DNA from: Coffea arabica
Lineage: Eukaryota > Streptophyta > Magnoliopsida > Gentianales > Rubiaceae
Length of the DNA: 64,000 nucleotides
NCBI RefSeq assembly: GCF_036785885.1
Contig: NC_092322.1
Coordinates: 19,552,466-19,616,465, forward strand
Reading direction: 5' to 3'
Every line of letters starts with the position of its first letter. The stretch's first letter is position 1. Under the pieces are notes generated by a model that saw only the letters and a list, made by a program, of their open reading frames with translations, made no database searches and was not told the DNA's origin. The translations under genes and the position numbers were made by a program. Shown here in pieces: positions 12,541 to 22,850 of this stretch.

Positions 12541-13500
12541 ATGAGGGCTCCGCCCTTCACCGATGACATCAATGGGGAGATGGTGCCCCCGAACTTTAAG
12601 CTTCCAAACTTGCACACCTATGACGGCCGAGGTGATCCCGAGGATCACCTCCGCGCCTTCATCTCCGCATTCCGACTCTACTGCGTCCCCGACGCTGTGA
12701 TCTGTCGGGCTTTCTCCATTTTCCTACATGGGACTGCCCGGAAGTGGTTCTGGAGCTTAGAACCAAGGAGTATTTCCTCCCTGGATGAGCTGATAGACCG
12801 GTTCGTCCACCGCTTTGTGTCGTCCCGACCCATTACAAAGACTTCAACTTACCTCCTGAATTTGCAACAGACTTCCGGCGAGTCACTGCGCTCATATTCG
12901 CAGAGGTTCAATGAGGAGAACGTACAGATACCTGATCAAAATGAGCAAGTTACCATAGTCGCTTTTACCAACGGGCTGATTGCGGGAATCTTCAACACCG
13001 AAATACATCGAGACTACCCCCGCACACTTCGGGAACTTTGGGAATGAGTTAATCAAGGAATCCAAAGTGAGAACGTGAATCACATGAAGCGGGAGGCCCA
13101 AGCAGCCCGTACCGGACAAGAATTCCGGAGGAGAAAGGACACCGGCCGAGCTGAACAAGGCCCCGGCAGCTCATCTAGCCAGTTCCGAGACCGCCGAATC
13201 GTCTTCGATCGGATCGTGAAAGGGAGGTTGTCCACTTCGGACGCCGAGCTGACACCCCTCAATTCCAGCCTATCTCATGTTTTGGCTGTGATGAGGCAGA
13301 ATCACCTCGGTCGAACTCCTCCTGAGATGTCAGGAAGAAGGGATAAGAGGAATTCCAACCTCTACTGTGCCTACCACCGAGATGTGGGGCACGAGACCGA
13401 AGACTGTAACGACTTGAAGCGAGAAATTGAAAACCTGATCCGACAAGGATACTTGAACCAATTCGTCCGCAAAGATGGGGGCTTCAACCGAAGCGCCTCC
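12541..13500 (+). pseudogene. Tat element gag, one nonsense codon
   Basis: The ATG at 12541 opens MRAPPFTDDINGEMVPPNFK, and the Retrotrans_gag core (FLHGTARKWFWSLE, then SYSQRFNEE) follows at residues 60-130. A TGA at 13045-13047 interrupts the frame, which then continues unchanged. At about 13358-13400 the knuckle-like CAYHRDVGHETEDC is visible. Gag builds the particle and packages RNA in active elements. The stop looks like a single C-to-T transition. Gag is fused in frame to the protease and RT that follow. Confidence 0.85.
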
Positions 13501-16500
13501 CACCGGGAGAGCCGAGGTCCTCGCCGAGAAGACAGGCGGGACACTAAACTTCAATGCCGAGATCCCGAGGACCGAAAGGGGGATCAGAGGCCTCCACGCG
13601 ACGGATCACCAGGCTACGGTCCAAATATTGCCGGGGTGATCAACACCATCTCGGGTGGCCCCACGGGAGGAGACAGCCAGAACTCCCGAAAAAAGACCTA
13701 CCGCCAAGCCGGTATGGAGGTGGCCGAGCAAAGTTCTAAGCTGTCCGAGGATATAACCTATGGTCCCCATGACCCTGTACCCGCCGCCTCCAGTAATCAC
13801 GAGACCCTCGTGATCGAGGTCCTTACTAATAATTATATAGTCAAAAAGGTCTATGTTGACCCCGGAAGCTCGGTAGACGTCCTGTACTACCGAACTTTCG
13901 AGAGTTTGAAGCTGACCTGGGAGCAACTCACTCCGGTCAGAACTCCCCTCGTCGGCTTCGGGGGACACGTCGTCCACCCGGAGGGTATGGTGACCTTGAT
14001 GGTGACTATCGGGCGCTATCCCACCTGCCGAACCGTGCCTGTCAGTTTTACGGTGGTCAAAGCGGACTCTCCTTACAACATGCTGATAGGCCGACCCACG
14101 CTCAATGCCTTGAGAGCTGTGTACTCTACCTACCATCTGAGTTTCAAGTTTCCAACGCCAGAGGGGGTGGCCGAGGTGAGCAGCGACGTGAGCGCCGCCC
14201 GGGAATGCTACCTCGCCACCATCCAAGCAGCAGTCACACCTCGTCCCTCGCCGAGGTCAGAAGAAAAGAGGTCGGCTGTCCTCTCCATAGACTGCATCGA
14301 CCCTCAGAAGATAGGAGAGCCCAGCAGGCTTGAGCCCGGGGATGAGGTGGAACAAGTGGTCTTGGATGAGGCGAGACCTGACCAAGTGGTCCAAATAGGG
14401 GCCGGACTCCCCTCGCCCCCAAAGGAAGAAATGATCTCCTTGATCAAGAACCACCGAGACGTCTTTGCATGGTCCGCTGATGAAGTGGTCGGAGTGCCAC
14501 CCGAGCTCATGATTCACCAGCTCAACGTTAACCCACAGGCCCGACCTGTGCGGCAGAAACGAAGGCACTTCGGACTCGAACGTAGCAAGGCCATATCGGA
14601 TGAGGTCGACAAGCTCTTGCCGGCCAAGATGATCCATGAGATCCAATATTCCACTTGACTGTCCAACCCAGTCATGGTCAAAAAGGTATCGGTGGTTGGA
14701 GAATGTGTGTGGATTTCACCGACCTCAACAAGGCCTGCCCCAAAGACTGCTACCCTCTGCCGAGGATAGACACCCTGGTCGACTCGGCAATGGGATATGA
14801 GATCCTCTGCTTTCTAGATACCTTCAAAGGGTATCATCAAATAGGAATGAGTGAAGAGTACCAAGAGAAAACGGCGTTCTACACCGACCGAGGTACTTAT
14901 TGTTACACTACCATGCCATTCGGGCTAAAGAACGCCGGGGCGACCTACTAAAGGCTGATCAACCGACTCTTCAAAAACCAAATCGGCCGCAATGTGGAGG
15001 CCTATGTAGACGACATTCTCGTCAAAAGCCTCACCACTTCAGCCTTTCTGTCGGACGTAAGGGAGGTCTTCGGTGTCTTACGGGACTCAAGGATGAAGCT
15101 CAATCCCAAGAAATGCGTTTTCGGCGTCACCTCGGGAAAATTCTTTGGCTATCTGGTTTCCCACCGGGGAATCGAGGCCAACCCCGACAAGGTCAAGGCC
15201 ATTCAGGACATGTCCCCACCTCGGAACATCCGAGAAATCCAAAGGCTGAATGTACGTCTGGCCGCGCTGAACCGCTTCCTGTCCCAATCAGCTGAGAAAG
15301 CTCTGCCCTTCTTTAAGGTGCTCAAGAAGGCTGATCAGTTTGCCTGGACGGAAGAGTGCCAGGCTGCTTTCGACAAGTTGAAGCAATACCTCCATCACCT
15401 ACCCACTCTCGCTTCACCTCGGCCCGAGGAGAAGTTCTACCTCTACCTCTCTGCAGCCGACGAGGCTGTCAGCGCTGTGCTTATCCGAGATGAGGGCACT
15501 CAAGTACCAGTCTACTATGTTAGCCGAGCTCTCCGCGGGCCGGAGATTCGATACACCCAGGTGGAGAAACTCGTAATAGGACTGGTCCACGCAGCCCGGC
15601 GGCTGAAGCCTTACTTCCTGGCTCATCCCATCTCCGTCAGGACCGACCAGCCCATCCAGCAGATATTGGTGCGTCCCGAGGCTTCTGGTCGCCTCACCAA
15701 GTGGGCTGTCGAATTGGGAGAGTATGACTTGTCATATGAGTCCCGCACTGCCATAAAAGCATAAGCTTTAGCCGACTTCCTCGCCGAGTTGACCTTCACG
15801 GAAGGTCCAGAGTCCACCTCCGCCAGTGCCGAGGTGTCCACCCCACCCCATGGACATTGTATGTCGATGGATCCTCTAATGGAGATGGCTACGGAGCTGG
15901 ACTGCTCCTGGAAGGACCTCAGGGAGAGGTGTGCTCGTACGCCCTCCGCTTTGGCTTCCCGGCCACCAATAATGAAGACGAGTACAAGGCTCTGATCGCT
16001 GGACTCCAACTAGCCCGTAGACTCGGCGCCCAACAGATCCATGTTCGCAGTGACTCCCAACAAGTAGTACGCCAGGTTCTTGGTGAATACGAAACCAAGG
16101 AAGAGACCATGCAACGGTATCTCTCCAAAGTTCATCAACTTACCGCGTATTTCGAGTCCTTCGAAATCCAAAAGATACCTCGATCCCATAATAAGCGGGC
16201 CGACGCCTTATCCCGGCTGGCTTCCACATCATTCTCTGACCTCAACAAGACAGTCTTAGTAGAAGTCCTGAATGAACCGGGATACATGGAAGAGGTGGCC
16301 TACCCTGTGCACTCTGAAGATATTTGGATGACCCCGTTCATCCTCTTCTTGGGTCAGGGAACCCTTCCCGAAGACCGAGCCGAGGCGAGAAAGATACAAA
16401 CGCAAGGCTGCTCGGTATGCTTTCCGCGATGAAGAACTGTATAAGCGCTCCTACCTCGGCCCGTGGCTGAGGTGTGTCACCCCCGAGGCAGGACGCCAGG

Positions 16501-17525
16501 TCCTCCACGAGATCCACGAAGGCCTGTGTGAAACTCACGTCGGCCACAGAATGCTAGCCAAGAAGGCTCTGTTTCTTGGATATTTCTGACCCTCTGTTCG
16601 GCAAGACACCCAGGATCTCGTTCTCGGCTGCCCTTCCTGCTAAGTCCACGCACCCGAGTTTCACCAGCCCGCAAGCTTCATGGTTCCCATCACTTCACCT
16701 TGGCCGTTTGAGCAATGGGGGACAGACATCATAGGTCCTTTCCCCAGAGCCGTCGGGGGTTATACTTTCCTGGTAACCGTTGTGGATTACTTCACCAAGC
16801 GGGTTGAGGCCGAGCCTCTGAGGACCATCACCGGACTGGCAATTCAAAAATTCTTTTGGAAATGCATCGTTTGCCGCTTCGGCATACCTCAAGTCATCAT
16901 CTCGGATAATGGAAGGCAATTTGCCGAGAACCCCTTTAAAACTTGGTGCACAAACCTTGGCATCAAACAACATTTCACTTCGGTGGGCCACCCCCAAGCC
17001 AACGGTCAAGCAGAAAACTTCAACTGAATTCTCCTTCATGGTTTCAAGACCCGACTACACCGAGTTGGGTCATCTTGGGTGGAGGAACTCCCCAGTGTCC
17101 TGTGGTCGTATCGAACCACGCCGAGGTCAGCAACGCAAGAGACCCCCTTCTCCCTGACCTATGGCGCCGAGGCTGTCATCCCGGCTGAGATCCTTACCCC
17201 CAACACTCGGCTGGCAGCCTATGCCGCCGAGGTGAACGACAAAAAGAGACAGTTGGGTCTCGACCTCGTCGAGGAACGAATGGACCTCGCCTCAACCCGG
17301 ATAGCTTCCTACAAGAACACACTGGCACACTATTACAATGCCCGCGTCAGACACCGTAGATTCCAGTCTGGAGACTTGGTTCTCAGAAAAAACTCGATCA
17401 GCCGAGCTGAACCGCAAGGAAAATTGTGCCCGAAATGGGAAGACCCTTACCGAGTTGTGGAATCTGACCTTAAGAGATATTGTAAACTGAGCTACCGAGA
17501 TGGCTCACTAGTGCCGAGGTCTTAG
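13500..17525 (+). pseudogene. Tat element pol: protease, RT, two RNases H, integrase; many lesions
   Basis: Protease: VYVDPGSSVDVLYY at about 13850-13890; the DPG form is common in Tat elements. RT: begins about 14500; CVDFTDLNKACPKD, then AYVDDILVKS near 15000. First RNase H: about 15420-15740 (FYLYLSAADEAVSAVLIRDE, ISVRTDQPIQQIL). Second, archaeal-type RNase H: about 15855-16220 (YVDGSSNGDGYGAGLLLEG, HNKRADALSRLAS). Integrase: zinc site about 16510-16640, core 16680-17030 (WGTDIIGPF, ISDNGRQF, HPQANGQAEN), C-terminal part to 17525. Stops are at 14656, 14949, 15762, 16587, 16641 and 17025. Frameshifts lie near 14690, 15845 and 16400. All stops fit C-to-T or G-to-A changes of family-typical codons. 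It cannot encode a working polyprotein. Confidence 0.9.
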
Positions 17526-17787
17526 CACGCCGAGAACCTCAAAATGTACTATGCTTGAATTTTTAATCAATTAATGATTTCGGATGTTATGTTATTTTTC
17601 AACATCGATATTACGCTATTCAAAAATAAAGGGAACAAGCAAGGGACGAAATCAAAGTAAGAAATTAAAGTGCCGAGATAAGAAGAATAAACATTTCATT
17701 TAATGAAAGGACAACATAAAAAAGAATACAAGGCTGAGGTAGGGAGTGCTACTAAGCATCTCCCACCTCGGAACCCTACCTAAATGT

Positions 17788-20081
17788 CTACGAGCCGACC
17801 CCTGTCTCGGCTCCCTTCCCCGTCTCGGCTCCCTCCTGGACAGCCTTCTCTCCGGTCTCCTCTCCGCCGGAGTGAATCTCTTCTCCCCCTCCAGGCTCTT
17901 CGACGACCTTCTCGCCGATGTCTCCCTCATCTTCTTCTCCTCCATCCTCATCAAACACCTCGTCGATCTCGGATAGCCATTTGTTGAACTCTTCTCGGAC
18001 CTCGGCCAGGTTCCTTCCAGCTTGGATGCCCTCGGCCATCCGGTCGCACAACTCCTTGGAGTCCTCATTGTAGTTGGCATTGTCTTTCAGCGACTCCGAG
18101 GCTTCGGAGGAGAGGTGAGCTGCGGCCGCGTCCACGCCTGACGTGAAGCCGAACATGAATCTCGGCGTGATCAGTTGGCCGAGATCTTGGGTGAAGCCCT
18201 CGGACCTCCGAAATGCGTCCACGGCCGAGGCTCTAGCCTCCTCGAGGGCTTGTTCATGGGACTTCTTTACCTCGTCCCCCCTCTTCTGCTCTTCCTCGAG
18301 GGCCGATCTGAGGCTGTTGATTGTAACCACGGCCTCCTCATCCTTCGTCTCGGCCTCTTTAAGCTGTCTTTGAAACTCGGCCTTCTCAGACTCGGACACG
18401 GCCAATTTTTTCTCCAACTTGGAGATCTGATTTTGTAACTTGCCGGAATCCTGCTCCTCGACCAGAGCACAATATCGGTGTGTCATCTCGGCCACAAAGG
18501 CTGAGTTGGAGGCTGTGGTCACCATGAGGCTTTGAACCACTTCGGCCGGAGTCAGTTTCTTCATATACTCCAAGTCCCTTGGCAAGGTGGACTGCATCAC
18601 CAGCTCTTGTGCAACCCGAGGATGGCTGCACCTGTCGTTGACCGTAAGTGTCTAGTTCGGACACCAGTGCTCGTCGGGGTGCGTTTTCTCCTTCCCAAAA
18701 AACACCGGGGGGCTATGGAAACGGTTTCATAGTGAGGTCCCCGAGACCGGATTGACTGGGGGCTTCAGCTGCTTACCTCGGTCATAAGGAGGCGGGAGTG
18801 CCCTGAAATTTCAAGAGGCACTCCTTCTGACACAGGAGAGGTAGACCCAGTAGCCGCGCCGGCCGAGCTGCTTTGGGCTGCCGTGGCGGGAGTGCTCTTG
18901 GCCGCCGAAGTTTTGGCGGCCTACCCTTGTGACTTCTTCTTCTTCGGAAGGGCCGACGTCTCATCGGAGCTCTTCCTCTTCGACCTTTTGGCCACCTCGG
19001 CCGAACCCGATGTGACGATGTCGGACAATTTGACCACTGCACAAGAAACAAACATTATTATTTGCCACAGCCGAAATGAAAGAAAAGCCATGAAAGAAAA
19101 TTTACAAGGTTTCTTAAGTTTAGTGGAAGTGAAGGGAGCCTTGTCAGGATTGAGCAAAACTCGGCTAATCCCCCCGTCAACCAGCACGGCTTCGGGGTAG
19201 TCCAAACTGTATATCTGAAGTTCTGACCCCATCAGCTTCTGGAAGGCCTCCTCCTCGGCATCCCTTGCGGAAGGGTCGGCTTTCGCTTTAATTGACCTCC
19301 ACAAAAAACCCCTGGGGAAGTCCACTCCGGATACAAAGAAGAAGTCGCGCTTCCAATTCTTGATCGAGTTGGGAGCACCAATCACGAACTTCGGGATGGC
19401 ATTGTTCCGGTTGCAGATATAAAACCATCCCTTGTCCGTCCCATGCGTCTTGAGAGTGTAGCATCGGCGGAAGAGATCCACAGAGGGAGTCACCTCCTGA
19501 TGTCGACACAACATCTCGAAACCTACGAGGATGCGGACGGCGTTCGGAGTGAGCTGAGTAATCCTCACGCGGAAGTGAAGAAGTACGTCTCTCAAGAACC
19601 TCGACGTCGGCATCTTCAGCCCGGCCTCCAACTGTTGGACGTAGATGGCCACCATACCCATGGGGGGCTTCTCAGCTGAGTCATCTGGCCCGGGCGGTGT
19701 GATGATATACCCCGGCCGGAAAGGGTACTTGCTTAACACCTTTTCGGCCCTATCTCTTCCTATGCGACTCCTAAACTTCGGTATCTTGCTGAAGTCGATG
19801 TTGGCCGCGTCCCTCGGAGCGACTGGCTCCGATACGCCCTCGTCGTGGGGTATCTCGGTCCAGAACTCGATATCGTAGACGACCTCGGAACCACCCTCGC
19901 TCATCTCGGATGACTCTAATTCCGAGCCTGCCTCGCCGGCTCTCACCTCGGCTGATCCTTCCTCAGAACTCGGCGTCGACCCCTCAGAGCTGGACGTCGT
20001 CACTTCTTCAGGATCCAGCCTCACCTCGGTCTGGTAGCTCGGTGTCACGGTTTCTTTATGGGTCTTAGCTATTTTGGCCAT
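17788..20081 (-). pseudogene. Antisense gene of the Tat element (Transposase_28-like plus coiled coil)
   Basis: This gene lies between integrase and the 3' LTR, on the opposite strand. Exon 1 runs from the ATG at 20081 and has a Ser/Glu-rich N-terminus. A folded core follows (GMVAIYVQQLEAGLKMPTS, LLHFRVRITQLTPNAVRIL) like Pfam Transposase_28, the 'putative gypsy type transposon' family. A 69-base intron with GT...AG ends fits 19105-19037; it is a multiple of three. A TAG at 18921-18923 then interrupts a basic KKKK segment. A second intron probably starts at the GTAAGC donor at 18776; its acceptor, near 18600-18630, is not certain. The last exon (18600-17788) is a long Glu/Lys coiled coil with an acidic tail. 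Function is unknown; such antisense ORFs recur in Tat elements. Confidence 0.75.
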
Positions 20082-20254
20082 GTGTGTAAGACGAGATGGA
20101 AAGAAATATACTTACTGTTGACTACGGTATCGAACGAAGATGATGACTTCGGCTGGGATCTCGGCTGGCAGGATTGATCTCGGCAACACTCGTAAATTTT
20201 GCAAGTCGCAGGCAAAGAAAGAAAGTGATGGGCCATACGGTGAAAAAGACCCCC

Positions 20255-20262
20255 TATTTATA
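20255..20262 (-). promoter_or_regulatory. Candidate TATA box driving the antisense gene
   Basis: Minus-strand TATAAATA, flanked by CCCTTATAAATAGGGG, lies about 175 bases upstream of the antisense ATG at 20081. It lies outside the LTR and on the antisense strand, so it is a separate promoter candidate. Confidence 0.5.
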
Positions 20263-20569
20263 AGGGTTTGGGGGGAATCCGAAGAGGCGGCAAGAATGCG
20301 GAAAGACGGCCACGTTCGAATTCAAAACGCCGTGCCTCCCTCTCTCCTCATTAATGCCCCGTCCTTTCGACTGACACCCTCTGCACGAAACGTCCCACTA
20401 CTTCACGACGCGACGGTTACCAGTGACCACGTCCTGTCAACTGACTCGCCCACGTGTCACGTCCCCGCATCTTCTGGAGCAGTTTCGGGACCCCGACTCT
20501 TTACGACTTCGGCACAAGGAAGCCTCGGTACCTCCCTGGCCCGGAGCTCCCGAGGCTTGGGGGGCTTAT

Positions 20570-21107
20570 TGAGGATGCTCACCTCGGCCACCCCGCATGT
20601 CCGAGGTGAACCCACCTCGTCCCTCATCAGAGCTCATCCGTGTCTTGAGCATAACCCCTGAGCTCGGCCGGATCCCTAGTCTACCGTGTAGGTGACCTCG
20701 GCACCTCCACCTCAGCTGCACGCTGATGATGTCAAGCCACCTGACATCACCCGGGACCAGTGCTTTATCTGAAAAGCACTGGAGGCTCTTAATGGCACCT
20801 GCACAATACTCTCCGTCATCATACCCAGAAGGCTACAGTGTCAGGGTCAAGCTTCCTGACATGGGACAGAGCCGTAATGCCAGAGAGTGGGTCCCACTAG
20901 CATGAGCCTTCCGCCCTGTCCTCTACTCTCCTTCTATAAATACCACACACACACTCCCAACAAGTAAGCATACTGTTCACTCACTCATACTCTTATTATT
21001 CTCGTTCTCATACTAACTTGATCGTCGGAGTGATCCCAGAGGAAAAGCCCCGCCTTCCACTTCGACCGTGCAACCTCACTTCATTCCACCCTAGGTGAGA
21101 TAATCGG
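20570..21107 (+). repeat. 3' LTR of the Tat element
   Basis: Same 538-base repeat as 11871-12408, preceded by the G-rich PPT. TATAAATA lies at 20935-20942. The sequence continues past the shared end with GTTCACCTCACCACATTAACA (ends 21128), which would give a canonical TG...CA LTR if that tail belongs to it. Confidence 0.9.
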
Positions 21108-21129
21108 GTTCACCTCACCACATTAACAA

Positions 21130-22198
21130 GAGAGCTGATTCCGGTTGGACTAATTACCCGCCAAAAATCACCTCTTCAAGTTTATAAACTCAAATTTCTA
21201 AGTATACTTTCCTAGAAATTTAAGTTCATAAGAAAAAAAAAGAAAAGTACATTACAGCAACACAAAAAGAATTAAAACCAATTTTAATTGTTATTATGAT
21301 ATGTAATTTTATAATGAAAACATTTGCCAATATTGAAATAAAATGATTTTTTGACCTTTTTATCACAAAATCCATAGAATGACACAAAAAGAAAATATCT
21401 AAATATTAGCATAGGCTATAACTTCAAACTTTAGTGGACTTGTAAAAGGTTTGCGGTTTAATTCAAAGAGAAATGATATCCTCTCCAAATTAGAAAGACT
21501 TGCAATTTCCATCAAGAATGCTTGACATTATATTTTGATCACATGCATTAGCATAAGTACCCACCCATTTCGCACCATTAATGCCTAATTGTGTAATTTA
21601 TCGCTTTGAACTTTGATTTTCCTTTTTTTTTTTTTAACCCTTTGGACATTTGTTTTGTATCCTTTTTTTTTCGTATCTTGGAGTTGGTTGTATCTTGTAT
21701 CTTAATGCTCGTTATGCTTATGGAATAACTTCAATAAAATTGACCTAAATTCATGGATGTTTGGATTTGGTGTGATAGTTCGGTGAATTGGTCTATGTTA
21801 TTATCTGAATATCTTTGTTACAATATTATTTACAACTCTCGGGAAAAGATATAAGTAGGATGCATATATGTTAGAATAGAGTCTCAACATCTGATCTAAT
21901 TGGTAGCGACATTATTAAAGTATCATGGGATTTTTATTCGAATTTCAAACTCTTCTGTTTTCTCTTTTCTTTTTGTAAGGATTAGAATTCCCTTGAAAAT
22001 AAAAAAAAATTAGGGTGTAAAGTTTCCTAACTAAAAGTTTAAAGAGCATATTGAAAATAAAAAGAACTTCTAGGGCAAAATGGAATAAGCCCTTCACAAT
22101 AATCAAAGATCTTTTTAGGAACTTTTCAATTTTAAGAGTTGACAATTGTAGAAAAAACAATTATAAACTTTAATTCAAGTGATTTCACAATTAGAAGG
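21130..22198. other. AT-rich intergenic DNA, no gene seen
   Basis: No ORF with a recognisable domain. Homopolymer runs and no clear repeat termini. Confidence 0.5.
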
Positions 22199-22210
22199 TT
22201 TGTCTTTGAC

Positions 22211-22346
22211 CAAAGAGGCCTTGGGTTTAGTGGCATAAGTTGAAATGTCAAAGCCTAAAGGTCCTAGGTTCAAATTTTCTTTTTTCTTCTTACGTCTTAA
22301 ATCGCACCCTTCCCCTACTAGGAATTTAAAAAAAAAAAAAAAAAAA
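22211..22346 (+). mobile_element. tRNA-derived SINE copy 1
   Basis: Starts just after TTTGTCTTTGAC (22199-22210) and is followed by CTTGTTCTTGAC (22350-22361), an imperfect target duplication. The head has a box A-like TTGGGTTTAGTGGCATAAG and a box B-like GGTCCTAGGTTCAAATTTT, the pol III promoter pattern of tRNA-related SINEs. It ends in an A run of 18 or more. Four similar heads occur further right on the opposite strand. It is not a functional tRNA gene. Confidence 0.75.
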
Positions 22347-22734
22347 GGGCTTGTTCTTGACTTGTTCCAAGCATATAAGTTTAATAGGGCAAATGCTTTG
22401 TCTACTACCCAAGCTTTGTGCTTAAAAGCACTAATTATGTTTTGTCAAACTAAAATATTAGTGCCCATCCATGAAGACCATGTCGTTGCATGCATAAAAC
22501 CAAATCTATAGATACCAAAGTTTTCATTTTCACTAAAACTTTCTTTTTCTCAAATTTTCTGTTTTCCATTTTATTGGTCTTTAATTTTTTTTGTTGATGT
22601 TGCATTTAATCATATTTGTAGGTTTCTTTTATTTTCAAACCAAAAAAAAAAAGAAGAAAAATCAACGAAAGAAATATGTAACAACATTCATATGATATAG
22701 TGGTTTCTGCATTAATTTCTATATTATCGTTCTT

Positions 22735-22850
22735 TTTTTTTTAATTTATTTTAATAATGTAAATGGAAGGATTCGAATCCGAAATCTCTCACTTACATTC
22801 CCTCCCTCGAATCACCCAACCCATTCCTCCCCCTCCCTTTTATTTTGTCT
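22735..22850 (-). mobile_element. Candidate SINE of a second family, copy 1
   Basis: On the minus strand a segment with TGGGTTGGGTGA (box A-like) and GATTCGAATCC (box B-like) runs into an A-rich tail (T run at the left end, about 22730-22742). Related segments lie at about 52690-52858 (plus strand) and 59560-59670 (minus strand), all with CAACCCAT or ACCCAACC and ATTC-AAA(A)TC elements. Boundaries are approximate. Confidence 0.45.

Larger units (their letters stand above)
11871..21107 (+). mobile_element. Tat-lineage Ty3/gypsy LTR retrotransposon, defective
   Basis: A 9.2-kb element with direct LTRs at both ends and the order gag, protease, reverse transcriptase, RNase H, second (archaeal-type) RNase H, integrase, antisense ORF, PPT, 3' LTR. 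The YVDD box in YVDDILVKS, the duplicated RNase H and the antisense gene downstream of integrase place it in the Tat/Retand/Ogre group. Codon use and GC content are much higher than in the flanks, as is typical when a GC-rich element sits in AT-rich DNA. The PPT is the G-rich run at about 20557-20565 before the 3' LTR. At least seven in-frame stops and three frameshifts kill gag-pol. I could not confirm a target duplication: TTTAT precedes the 5' LTR but does not directly follow the 3' LTR. Confidence 0.92.

Noticed and set aside
13080..15626. Long minus-strand ORFs inside the Tat gag-pol region
   Set aside because: They are shadows of the GC-rich plus-strand coding frame; no domain is recognisable and the sense frame has clear retroelement motifs.
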